A stretch of DNA of 64,000 nt from NCBI GenBank assembly GCA_002151545.1, contig CP021237.1, positions 3,100,001-3,164,000 of the forward strand. The letters run 5' to 3'. The notes below the pieces were generated by a model that did no database searches, was not told the origin of the DNA, and saw only the letters and a list, made by a program, of their open reading frames with translations. The DNA comes from Sphingobacteriaceae bacterium GW460-11-11-14-LB5 (lineage in GTDB: Bacteria > Bacteroidota > Bacteroidia > Sphingobacteriales > Sphingobacteriaceae). The position numbers and the translations under genes were made by a program. Shown one piece after another: positions 1-8,413 of this stretch (positions are counted from its first letter, which is position 1; every line of letters starts with the position of its first letter).

Positions 1-3000
1 TTATTCCAGGAAACAGTTGGTAGTATGGAATAACTCTTGCGTGGATAATTAAACCCGTCTTTAATGACATCGCCCCTGCTATACCAAAAACCACCGTTGC
101 CAGAATTGATGTAACCATCACCATTAACATCGTTGTACATGATGTATCCAGGGTAGTTATAGGTTCCGCTTAAGGTTCCTGTTCTCAAATCACCCGCGTT
201 TTGCGCAATACCTTTTACACCATACACGTAGTTTTGTCCAAATTGTTCACCGGGTGTCCAAACACCACTTACAATACCTGTTTTATTTGCATTGTACTCG
301 GTAACGTAACCGATATAATCGCTCATGTTAAATTTAAGCGAATAGTTTAAAGGTTTGCCTGCGGCCTGAAACTGATCATTCCATCCTACCGAGAGTTCCC
401 AGCCACGGGTTTCGGAAACGGCATTGTTTTTTCTTGGGGCATCAGTTCCCAATACCTGTGGAAGTGGGTCAACAGGGCCAATTTGATCAATTACAGTGCG
501 CTGGTACCATTCGTAGGTTACATTAAGCCTGTTTTTTAGCGCAGTGATATCCACACCAATATTTAAAACGGTTGGTTTTGCCCAGGTTAATTCTGAGGTC
601 ACTAAATCAGGAGTTGATGCGACATTAGCATATGTCCCGCCTAAAAGAAGATTTTTATTAACGGTGGTGGGTACAGTTGGCAAATAAGTGTAATATTCAG
701 GGGTAACACCATCTTTTTTAAAGGCATTTAAATCTCCAGAAGTTGACCAGGAAACACGAGGCTTAAATTCTGAAATGATGTTTTTTAAAGGCCAGAAATT
801 TTCCTTTGCTGCATTCCATGCTCCTGATAATGAAGGGAAATAGCCCCAGCGAGATTTACTCGCAAATCGCGAACTGGCATCACTTCTGCCGGCAAGCTTT
901 ACAAAATATTTTTCAAGATAATCGTAAGTAATTACGCCATAAAAACCTAGGGTGCTCCATTGATACATACTATCGCTTGCAGTAGGATTATTGGCTGCAG
1001 TACTAAGTGATTCTGAAACATCCTGCGCAAATAAATCCGTTTTGCTACCCGATAAAGATTTAAAGCCAGTTTCTTCGGTTTGAACACCGAACTGTGCTAA
1101 AAAATTATGTTTTTGTGCAAACGAATTACTATACTGGGCACTTAATTTAGCCATCTGATAGCCCAGCACGCCATTTGTTTTACTAATACTGCTCAAATTT
1201 GCCGAGCGGTTGTTTTGGATTTTGGTACCATCAGGCAGTTCGGTATAAACAACCTTTGTTACTTTAGAGTATTCGGTAAAGCTCTGTCTTCTTGAGTAAT
1301 CTGCATTAATTTCGAAATGTTTGAAAGGCTTTACTGTTGCTCCACCGCTAAGCACAATATCATTTCTGGTATTGTTGATAAGTCCGCCATCACCTAAAAT
1401 GCTTGCAGCGCCCAGGATCCACGAATATGCATTTCCAGATGGAACTCTTAACGGTGTAGCAAAATACTGCATCATGCTGGAGAAAATAGCGTCATAATTG
1501 GCTATGTCACCGCCGTTTCCGGTATAGTTGGGACCTTGGTTGGCCTGCCTCGCATAATTGATATCTGTTCTCAGGTCCAGCCAGTCTGCAGCTTTATATT
1601 TAAGCTTGGTTTGAAAGCTATATCGGGTATTGAAATTTAAATCACCTTTTAGTAGACCTTTGGTATTATTATAACCAAAGCTTGAAAAATAGTTAACCCG
1701 ATCAGTTCCTCCACTAAAATTTAAATTATGTTGCTGACTGAAATCATGGTTATTGAAATAGGTATCGTAAAGCTTTGTAGTTGCAAAAGACTGCTCTCTG
1801 GTCCAGCCTTTAAAACCGGCATCGCCACTTGGAAACTGCCCATTTTCAATATACTGTTGTGCTTTATCACCAAATTGAGTTCTTAATGCATTAAACGACG
1901 GATCATTCCAGTCTTGTCTTAGCCAGGCTTCCATCCGTGCAATGGTAACCGCATCAACGCCATCTGTACCCGTTCCATTAGGCTGCCCGTTACGCTGCGC
2001 AATGTTAATGTACCTTGCCCAATCAGGCGAATTGGGCTGCGTTGGGGCAAGCACCATTTGACCGATTTTAGAATTAGTAGTATAGTTCACTGATACTTTT
2101 CCTTCTTTACCGCTTTTTGTGGTAATCAATAATACACCATAAGGCGCTCTCGATCCGTAGATAACTGTTGATGCCCCATCCTTTAAAAAGGAAACGCTTT
2201 CTACATCATTAGGATTAACGTCCTGAATGGGTCTTTCAACCCCGTCAATTAAAATTAATGGTGCACCGGTACTGTTAATTGATGTAAAACCTCTGATATT
2301 TATGGAAGGATTAGCTTCAGGCGCACCACTTGGCATCCTGATGTTCAGTCCGGGAGCTAAACCAATCAAACCATCGGTTACTGTACGGATAGGTCTATTT
2401 TCAAGGGCCTTTCCATCTATGGTTTGAACAGCATCGGTAAGGCTACTCTTTTTAACTTTACCATAGGCAGTTACCACCACATCGTTTAAAACTTCCTGGC
2501 TCGGGCTAAGTGAAATTGAGCCATTTACTGCACCCGCTACAACTTCTTTGGTTTGGTAACCAATAAAAGATATCACCAATACAGCCGCTTTATCTTTTAC
2601 TTCGATGATGAAGTTACCGTTTCCATTTGTTTGCGTTACATTCTTCGAGCCTTTTTCGGTTATACTCGCCCCAGGTATGGGATTACCGTTTTCATCGACT
2701 ACTTTTCCTGTAATTTTTTCGGCAGGCAATTGAATGGGGTTAAAAAAATTAAACTTTATTTCTTTTCCTTTGATCAGCACGGTTTTATCGGTGATCTCAA
2801 AGGCTAATGCCTGATCTTTAAAACAGATTTTTAATACCTCATCAAGGGAAGCATCCTTAACATTAATGCTCACCAGTTTGGCTTGTTTTACGATCTTCTT
2901 ATTGTAAAAAAAATCATAATTACTCTGATTTCGGATTTCATCGATAATTGATGATAGGGACGCATTGGTTCTATTAAGGGTTATTTTTTGGGCGAAAGTG

Positions 3001-3119
3001 CTCGCACTAACCTGCATAATGGTTATTATCAATAAAAATGTTATCATTTTCATCACCAGCAGAATTTTGTAAAGGGCATGGCAGTTACCTCCATACCTAT
3101 TATGTAAGTTTAAATTCAT
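1..3119 (-). CDS. SusC/RagA-family TonB-dependent outer membrane receptor (PUL A), C-terminus off the window
   Basis: This is the outer membrane transporter that imports glycan fragments together with a SusD lipoprotein. Reading from the ATG at 3119, a signal sequence is followed by an STN (secretin/TonB N-terminal) domain at about residues 40-125, which marks receptors that signal to a FecR anti-sigma. A carboxypeptidase-like beta-sandwich with the PIPGASI motif comes next, then a plug with LKDGAS and GSRAPYGVLLITTKSG, then the barrel. About 1039 codons are visible and the frame is still open at base 1; the family usually has 1000-1150 residues, so only the end is missing. The partner SusD should lie just outside the window. 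FecR and sigma genes lie upstream on the same strand, so transport and gene control are probably coupled. The substrate cannot be told. Confidence 0.93.
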   Translation of the reverse strand, partial: MNLNLHNRYGGNCHALYKILLVMKMITFLLIITIMQVSASTFAQKITLNRTNASLSSIIDEIRNQSNYDFFYNKKIVKQAKLVSINVKDASLDEVLKICFKDQALAFEITDKTVLIKGKEIKFNFFNPIQLPAEKITGKVVDENGNPIPGASITEKGSKNVTQTNGNGNFIIEVKDKAAVLVISFIGYQTKEVVAGAVNGSISLSPSQEVLNDVVVTAYGKVKKSSLTDAVQTIDGKALENRPIRTVTDGLIGLAPGLNIRMPSGAPEANPSINIRGFTSINSTGAPLILIDGVERPIQDVNPNDVESVSFLKDGASTVIYGSRAPYGVLLITTKSGKEGKVSVNYTTNSKIGQMVLAPTQPNSPDWARYINIAQRNGQPNGTGTDGVDAVTIARMEAWLRQDWNDPSFNALRTQFGDKAQQYIENGQFPSGDAGFKGWTREQSFATTKLYDTYFNNHDFSQQHNLNFSGGTDRVNYFSSFGYNNTKGLLKGDLNFNTRYSFQTKLKYKAADWLDLRTDINYARQANQGPNYTGNGGDIANYDAIFSSMMQYFATPLRVPSGNAYSWILGAASILGDGGLINNTRNDIVLSGGATVKPFKHFEINADYSRRQSFTEYSKVTKVVYTELPDGTKIQNNRSANLSSISKTNGVLGYQMAKLSAQYSNSFAQKHNFLAQFGVQTEETGFKSLSGSKTDLFAQDVSESLSTAANNPTASDSMYQWSTLGFYGVITYDYLEKYFVKLAGRSDASSRFASKSRWGYFPSLSGAWNAAKENFWPLKNIISEFKPRVSWSTSGDLNAFKKDGVTPEYYTYLPTVPTTVNKNLLLGGTYANVASTPDLVTSELTWAKPTVLNIGVDITALKNRLNVTYEWYQRTVIDQIGPVDPLPQVLGTDAPRKNNAVSETRGWELSVGWNDQFQAAGKPLNYSLKFNMSDYIGYVTEYNANKTGIVSGVWTPGEQFGQNYVYGVKGIAQNAGDLRTGTLSGTYNYPGYIMYNDVNGDGYINSGNGGFWYSRGDVIKDGFNYPRKSYSILPTVSWN

Positions 3120-3164
3120 AAATTTGGATTTGTTGGGTTTCGGATTGATTCTTCGTTAAATTTT

Positions 3165-3182
3165 ATTCCGACTTGTCGGAAT
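3165..3182 (-). other. intercistronic hairpin between fecR and susC (PUL A)
   Basis: The arms ATTCCGAC and GTCGGAAT are perfect inverted repeats separated by 2 bases, in the 135-bp gap between the FecR gene and its SusC gene. There is no strong T-run after it in the direction of transcription, so it is more likely an mRNA processing or stability element than a terminator. Confidence 0.5.
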
Positions 3183-3254
3183 GGGTAACTCAACATCCGG
3201 TCAGAGGTGCGCTAACACCTTTGGCCATTTTTTGGTTTACCACAGTTGTCGCCA

Positions 3255-4433
3255 TTATTTCGTCACAATTACCCTCCTTCCCTCTATTTTAAAATGTACG
3301 TCGCCGTTAAACTCTATGATTTTCAATAAGGAAGATATATTCTTAGCACGCGAAACTTTGCCTGCGTAAACATTATTCGGATCGGGTTTAGTTTGATAAA
3401 CGACATCAACATCATACCATTTAGCTACTTTTGTCATAATGGTTTCGAGGTTATCATCAAATTTGAAATAACCATTTTTCCATGCCACTACATCTTCCAT
3501 ATCGATATCATTGGTTACGGTAATTTTTCCCGCATTTACCTGGGCCTGTTCTCCCGGAACAAGTAACTTGCTTACTTTTCCCTCCGAAATTTTTACTGAA
3601 CCTTCTAAAAGCGTTGTTTTAATGACTTTGTCTTCTGCATAGGCCATCACATTAAAATGTGTACCTAATACTTCAACTACCTGACTACCCGCATGCACTT
3701 TAAAAGGCATCTTCGCGTTATGCGCAACCTCGAAATAGGCTTCACCAGAAATTTTCACCTCCCTTTCATTACCGATAAAGTGTATTGGATAGGTTATACT
3801 CGATAGGGCGTTTAACCAAACTTTAGAATGGTCCGGAAGAATGACCTGCCACTGTCCGCCCACGGGCACTTCAATCGTATTAAACTCTGGTTTTAGCCCT
3901 TTTGATGCGGTAGTTGCAGTTGCTTCATAAACCAGCTGACCGTTGGCTGTTTTAGAAATCCGAATTCCAGTTTGACTGGCGATCTGGCCGTTGGTTAAAC
4001 CGGCTAAACTGATCTTTTTACCGTTTGCAAGCGTTAAAATTGCCTTATTACTCCCCGGAGCCACATCGTTAGCCTTGGCTACAACGAGGTTGTTTTGATC
4101 TGTTTTTTGTACCCCTGATTTAAAATAAAATAAAGCACCAATGACCAGCAGCATGGCCGCAGCTATTGCAAATGTTTTTAACCATTGATTTGGATAAAGC
4201 TTTATGGCTGGAGTTGACTCTGATTTGATGCTGTCGCTAATCCGCAATAACATCTTCCGTTCGGTTTCCGAACGTTCATCAGCCGACATGTGATCGGTAT
4301 AACCTTCATTCGAAGACTGGTTTTCGTACCAAAGTTCAATTTCCTGGATTTCGGCGGGTGTAGCCTTTCCATTTTTGAACCTGGTCATAATTTCCAGCAA
4401 ATGCTCATCGAACGTGTTTTGATTCTTGCTCAT
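3255..4433 (-). CDS. FecR-family anti-sigma factor (PUL A)
   Basis: This is a single-pass inner membrane regulator. It holds an ECF sigma factor in the cytoplasm and receives the TonB/STN signal from the outer membrane SusC. Of 392 residues, about 1-100 are cytoplasmic and carry the sigma-binding part, one membrane segment follows at roughly 90-110 (FAIAAAMLLVIGALFYF), and the rest is periplasmic. The FecR core is visible (GGQWQVILPDHSKVWLNA, SGEAYFEVAHN, VLGTHFNVMAY), and a C-terminal DUF4974-like STN-mimic part ends in FKIEGRRVIVTK. The length and order are normal for Bacteroidota. It lies upstream of SusC and downstream of the sigma gene, from which it is unusually far (about 685 bp). Confidence 0.93.
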   Translation of the reverse strand: MSKNQNTFDEHLLEIMTRFKNGKATPAEIQEIELWYENQSSNEGYTDHMSADERSETERKMLLRISDSIKSESTPAIKLYPNQWLKTFAIAAAMLLVIGALFYFKSGVQKTDQNNLVVAKANDVAPGSNKAILTLANGKKISLAGLTNGQIASQTGIRISKTANGQLVYEATATTASKGLKPEFNTIEVPVGGQWQVILPDHSKVWLNALSSITYPIHFIGNEREVKISGEAYFEVAHNAKMPFKVHAGSQVVEVLGTHFNVMAYAEDKVIKTTLLEGSVKISEGKVSKLLVPGEQAQVNAGKITVTNDIDMEDVVAWKNGYFKFDDNLETIMTKVAKWYDVDVVYQTKPDPNNVYAGKVSRAKNISSLLKIIEFNGDVHFKIEGRRVIVTK

Positions 4434-5118
4434 ATAACAGTATTCGGAGCAAAAGCAAAAAGGTTCTACAGGAAATTAAAATAAATTCAAAATAAAATAC
4501 AATAAACTGATTTACAACACAATAAATTTAATTAAAACTGAATCACTAAGGAGTCAGCGTCCATAAATTTATGTAACGAATAAATTTGCTATTAAAAAGA
4601 TGGCATATCATAAAGCCGATTTCAGCCCATATGCTATCATGTTGTCCAAAGGACTGTCCAAACACCTTAAAGCATATTTAAACAGATCATTCGCCAAGCT
4701 ATCAATGACATTATTTTATAAACAATTATTAATCAGTACTTTAACTACTTCGTATTTCCATCCAGCCAGGCCATAGCACGGTATCCCCGTTCTACTTAAA
4801 TCCGGCCTAACAAATTTTTCGGGCTACATTGTTCTGGCCACACAGCTGGCTTCAAAAGAAAAATTTTCAGCCGGCATTTTTTGTTTCTTTTTGATGCCAA
4901 AAAAAAAGAGCCATTCGGCGGCGGCGAGCCGAGGCAAGACCGTGGTGTATGGCAAAAGAAATCAATTATATATCACTACTAATATTGATTTTTATAAATA
5001 AATTATTTCTCAGGATGACAAGTCTACATTTATGATACAACCTCAAAAAATAAATTGCATAAACTAAAACCATTGCCCTGAGAGTACATGGTTTCCACTA
5101 ACGGAAAGACCAATCAAT
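4434..5118. repeat. long non-coding gap between sigma and fecR, with a possible dispersed repeat
   Basis: No convincing gene is seen in these 685 bases. The part from about 4740 to 4945 has a different texture from its AT-rich surroundings. It contains a GC-rich block (ggcggcggcgagccgaggc) and homopolymer A runs, and resembles dispersed intergenic repeats of Pedobacter-type genomes. That is a recollection and was not checked. It separates a sigma gene from the FecR gene, which normally sit close together. Confidence 0.3.
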
Positions 5119-5715
5119 TTATTTAGATAAAAAAAGCAAACAGGCAATCATCAGATAGGTTCTGCTGCCTTTAAACTCCTCTCTAAGGAAAAGCATGGCT
5201 TTATGAAGATGTTTTTTTACCGTGCTTACCGAAATCTCCGCACGCCGGGCAATCTCCTGATGCGACAGTTCTTCAAATCTAAACATCATAAATACTTCCC
5301 TGCATTTTTCGGGTAATTTACTGCAGGCAGAAAGTATAAGTGTTTTAAACTCCTTGCTTTCCAACTGATGATCAGGCAATACCGGTGAAAGGTTTGTTTC
5401 TGCAATCAGGTTGTCGATATGTTTATAGTGTAGCTGTTGCAAACGATAGGTATCGATTACTTTAAACTTAAGCGCTGTTTTAAGATAAGCCTCCAGCGTA
5501 GATTTTGGATCTATTTCATTGCGGCGAAAATAGAGATTAACAAATATTTCCTGCACCACCTCTTCCGCATCTTCTTTCGAACGTAAGCGCTGGTATGCTG
5601 TGTTGAGCAGAACTTCCCAATATCTGCGATAAATTTCAGTAAATGCGTTTTCATCACCTAACCTCAGTTGGGCAATTAAATCAGCGTCAGAAAATTTCTC
5701 ATTAGTTTTCATCAT
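5119..5715 (-). CDS. ECF RNA polymerase sigma factor, FecI-like (PUL A)
   Basis: This 198-residue sigma-70 family ECF factor should direct RNA polymerase to the susCD promoter of this locus when FecR releases it. Region 2 is at about residues 24-70 (AFTEIYRRYW, EDAEEVVQEIFVNLY). Region 4 with its helix-turn-helix is at about 130-178 (LPEKCREVFMMFRFEELS, then EIARRAEISVSTVKKHLHKA). It has the short hydrophobic C-terminal tail often seen in Bacteroidota members. The first of two adjacent ATG codons is used. The three such genes in this window differ clearly, so each probably serves its own SusCD pair. Confidence 0.93.
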   Translation of the reverse strand: MMKTNEKFSDADLIAQLRLGDENAFTEIYRRYWEVLLNTAYQRLRSKEDAEEVVQEIFVNLYFRRNEIDPKSTLEAYLKTALKFKVIDTYRLQQLHYKHIDNLIAETNLSPVLPDHQLESKEFKTLILSACSKLPEKCREVFMMFRFEELSHQEIARRAEISVSTVKKHLHKAMLFLREEFKGSRTYLMIACLLFLSK

Positions 5716-6114
5716 GTTAAAAGCTAGCCACTTAAAAAATTATTTTTAATCCACTTTAATTTTATGAGGGGCGTTAAAGCAATTGTTTATTACACATGTT
5801 TTTGCATATAAAAAATTTTATTTGGTAGAAGTGATTAAAATTAGAACTTTTTATTTGTTTAGCAAAACTAAACTATGTTTATTATGATATAAATAAATTC
5901 CTGTTAATTTTTAGTTACCAAATTTTAATACCGGTTCTGATAAAAACTGGAAAGTATTTGAGAAAAAGAAAGGTAAGTAACGACTAATCAAAGAAATAAC
6001 AAAACCACATAAAGCTTTACCAGCTCTTGCACAAAGTAATGACCGATACCAGATCATCGGATCGGAACCGTGAGGTAAACCGTAAAATTGAATATTAAAA
6101 AAGGTCTGTCAGGC
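5716..6114. other. intergenic, no gene seen
   Basis: This is AT-rich spacer between the sigma gene and the small unknown gene. It should hold the sigma gene promoter, but no good TTG/TAnnTTTG pair was found by eye. Confidence 0.5.
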
Positions 6115-6348
6115 TTATAGATTATTTACTTCAAAGCCACGATAGCTAAGCATTTCGGCATTATGCGAAACAATCAGACGGAGTTTTAATCTTTCTATGA
6201 TTGCTCTGGCTTGCGCAATATTTCTTTGCATATCGTTTATTCCCCTGATTTCTATTCCACCCGACATGAGTTTAAATTTGCTGGGCTCAAACTGGTCAAT
6301 AAACTGCTGTAGATCCGGACTCACTTTTACCTGATTATTTTGCATCAT
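6115..6348 (-). CDS. small unknown protein, about 77 residues
   Basis: I do not recognise this protein. It is soluble, without signal peptide or membrane segment, and its C-terminal half (from about residue 40, NDMQRNIAQARAIIERLKLR) should form an amphipathic helix. A GTG at 6363 would give a form five residues longer. I prefer the ATG pair at 6348/6345 because a methionine pair with an A-rich upstream stretch is more typical. The gene stands alone between PUL A and a divergent hydrolase gene. It reads like a real conserved small protein, but its function is open. Confidence 0.5.
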   Translation of the reverse strand: MMQNNQVKVSPDLQQFIDQFEPSKFKLMSGGIEIRGINDMQRNIAQARAIIERLKLRLIVSHNAEMLSYRGFEVNNL

Positions 6349-6557
6349 TAATTCTTTTGCCACAAAGCAAGATAAAGCGTTTTAACTTATCAGCGCATTC
6401 ATATTAACTTATTAAGAAATTAGTATTTTACGCTAAAAGAAATTACGGTCATTGAATATCATGTATTTAATTGCACTTGAACTGAAAATGCAATAAATTA
6501 GCTAAGCAATCAAAGCCGGCCCGATTGGCCGGTAGCGAACCTCTTCCTAAAAAACAG

Positions 6558-7511
6558 ATGATGCCCAATAACAAAGTATATCCGCTAAGCCTGCTGTTTC
6601 TGGCACTTTTATTCAGCTCCGTATCTGCAATAGCGCAAATTGTACTCAAGGATAAAAAATATCGTGTAGACACTAAAATATTCGCGCAAACTGATTCAGC
6701 TACACTAAAGTTAGATATTTATTACAGTGGTAAAATAACGGAAACTAAGCCAACAGTTCTTTTTGTATTTGGGGGAGGTTTTGTAATGGGCCGCAGAGAT
6801 AGCAAGTTATTTGATCAATATTTTAACACTTTATTGGCGAAAGGATTTAAAGTGGTTTCTGTTGACTATAGACTTGGCCTTAAAGGAAAGAAATTTCCGA
6901 GTCCATTTAATACTTCTAATTTAAAAGCCGCTATTGATACCGCTACAACAGATGTTTTCGATGCAACAGCATACCTCATCAGAAATGCAAAAGAGCTCGG
7001 CATTGATACTGCGATGATTATCCTATCGGGATCAAGTGCGGGCGCAATTACGGCACTGCATGCCGACTATAACAAGCGGAATGCCACAGCCTTGTCGGTT
7101 AAACTTCCACCGCATTTTCAATACAAAGGTGTAATTTCTTTTGCAGGAGCCATACTAAGTTATCATGGTGCACCCAAATATGTTATACCCCCAGCACCTA
7201 CCATGTTTTTTCATGGCACAACCGATAAACTTGTTCCCTATAATAAAGTGAGGTTGCTGAACCGGGGCTTTTTTGGCTCTAAGTATCTTGCACATACCTT
7301 CAGCAAAAACGGATATCCGTATTACTTTCAGTATGTACAAGGTATGGGGCACGAAATAGCAGGTACCCCAATGGTGGAAAACCTGCCTGATATTTTGTGG
7401 TTTATTGAAAATTACATCCTTAAACAAAAGCGCTATTTTATGGAAGTAAATTTTAAAGATGCAGACAAAAAACCCAGCTTTAGCATACCTCCTGCTTTGA
7501 AAAAGAGGTAG
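6558..7511 (+). CDS. secreted alpha/beta hydrolase, esterase/lipase type
   Basis: This is a carboxylesterase-like enzyme with a signal peptide ending near SAIAQ, so it acts in the periplasm or outside. The oxyanion-hole region reads FVFGGGFVMG, the nucleophile elbow is GSSAG, the acid is probably in HGTTDKLVP, and the catalytic histidine is in GMGHEIAGTP, giving a full triad. At about 317 residues it has the usual length. The ATG at 6558 is chosen over one 33 bases upstream because the signal peptide follows it directly; a GC-rich 6-bp hairpin (6516-6532) lies just upstream. It converges with the next gene, 18 bases away. The substrate is unknown; removal of acetyl or acyl groups from glycans would suit the setting. 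Confidence 0.85.
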   Translation: MMPNNKVYPLSLLFLALLFSSVSAIAQIVLKDKKYRVDTKIFAQTDSATLKLDIYYSGKITETKPTVLFVFGGGFVMGRRDSKLFDQYFNTLLAKGFKVVSVDYRLGLKGKKFPSPFNTSNLKAAIDTATTDVFDATAYLIRNAKELGIDTAMIILSGSSAGAITALHADYNKRNATALSVKLPPHFQYKGVISFAGAILSYHGAPKYVIPPAPTMFFHGTTDKLVPYNKVRLLNRGFFGSKYLAHTFSKNGYPYYFQYVQGMGHEIAGTPMVENLPDILWFIENYILKQKRYFMEVNFKDADKKPSFSIPPALKKR

Positions 7512-7529
7512 CGTAAATGGAGTGGTTCG

Positions 7530-8345
7530 CTATTTTTTCAGTTCGAGCACTGCAACGATAGGCAAATGATCTGAGGCGTATCGTTCAGGAATAACCTCGT
7601 GCGAAACCACTTGAAAAGGATTTCCGGTTTTAAAAGCAATATGATCAATTGTTTTGCGTGGGTTAATCACAGGAATGGTAAAACCACAATCGCTACAGGT
7701 TCTGGTAAAATTCGAATCGAATATCTTGATGCTTTCTGAACCTGGATCGGCATTCAAATCACCTGCAACAATTAGTGGTAAGGTTTCCTGTGCGGTTAAG
7801 CGATTGATCTCTTTAGCCTGAAGGATGCGGTTATCTTCCGGACGTTGGGCATCAAGATGGGTAGAAGCAAAACGGATAAAAACGCCTTTGGCAATTTCGG
7901 CAGTTGCAATGGCTAAAACCCTTTGTTCTGCTTTGGCATCGTTATTTTTAGGCAACATAAAAGTTTGTTGTGCAGATAAAGGAAAACGTGATAAAATGGC
8001 TACGCCATAGTCGCCCCCATCATGGTCAATTGCTTTACCAAAATAAAAATTCATCTTTAATTTAGTAGCCAAAACCACGGCCTGGTTAATACTTCCTGAT
8101 CTTTTGGTATTCACATCCACTTCCTGTAAGGCCACCAGATCTGGTTTTTGCTGTGCTATCGCTTTGGCAATGGCATCAACATCAATAAGGCCTTCTTTCT
8201 CTTTTGATGGCGGATTGCAATGGTGAAGGTTATAAGACATTACACGCAGTACATTACTGTGCTTTGATTCAGCTTGTTTGCTGATCCTGGGTGAACATGC
8301 GCCCAAAAGGCAAATGCTTAATATTAAAAAAGAGTATAATTTCAT
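7530..8345 (-). CDS. endonuclease/exonuclease/phosphatase-fold lipoprotein
   Basis: This metal-dependent phosphodiesterase or phosphatase of the EEP (DNase I-like) superfamily is anchored as a lipoprotein. The signal peptide ends in the lipobox LLGAC. The superfamily motifs appear in order: SYNLHH, ALQEVD (metal-binding Glu), STHLDA (His), GDLNADPGS (Asp/Asn) and SDHLPIVA (final Asp-His). All catalytic positions look intact in 271 residues. It follows the PUL B SusD gene by 68 bp, so it may be the only enzyme of that locus and act on a phosphorylated or phosphodiester-linked substrate. A hairpin with a T-run separates the two, so the link could be weaker than the spacing suggests. Confidence 0.88.
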   Translation of the reverse strand: MKLYSFLILSICLLGACSPRISKQAESKHSNVLRVMSYNLHHCNPPSKEKEGLIDVDAIAKAIAQQKPDLVALQEVDVNTKRSGSINQAVVLATKLKMNFYFGKAIDHDGGDYGVAILSRFPLSAQQTFMLPKNNDAKAEQRVLAIATAEIAKGVFIRFASTHLDAQRPEDNRILQAKEINRLTAQETLPLIVAGDLNADPGSESIKIFDSNFTRTCSDCGFTIPVINPRKTIDHIAFKTGNPFQVVSHEVIPERYASDHLPIVAVLELKK

Positions 8346-8367
8346 ATCGGTTAAATTAATAAATAAA

Positions 8368-8406
8368 AAGAGGCCGTATCATAAAATTTTAATGACACAG
8401 CCTCTT
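8368..8406 (-). terminator. hairpin with T-run after the PUL B susD gene
   Basis: The arms AAGAGGC and GCCTCTT enclose a nearly self-complementary interior around AAAATTTT, and the minus-strand copy runs into TTTTTATTT. It looks like an intrinsic terminator or partial attenuator between SusD and the phosphodiesterase-like lipoprotein. Confidence 0.7.
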
Positions 8407-8413
8407 ATATTAG

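Noticed and set aside
4741..4945. Structured non-coding RNA or riboswitch in the PUL A gap
   Set aside because: No known riboswitch consensus could be matched by eye; left as a possible repeat only.
6516..6532. GC-rich hairpin CCGGCC/GGCCGG before the hydrolase gene as a terminator
   Set aside because: The stem is only 6 bp and no T-run follows; no upstream gene on that strand needs it.
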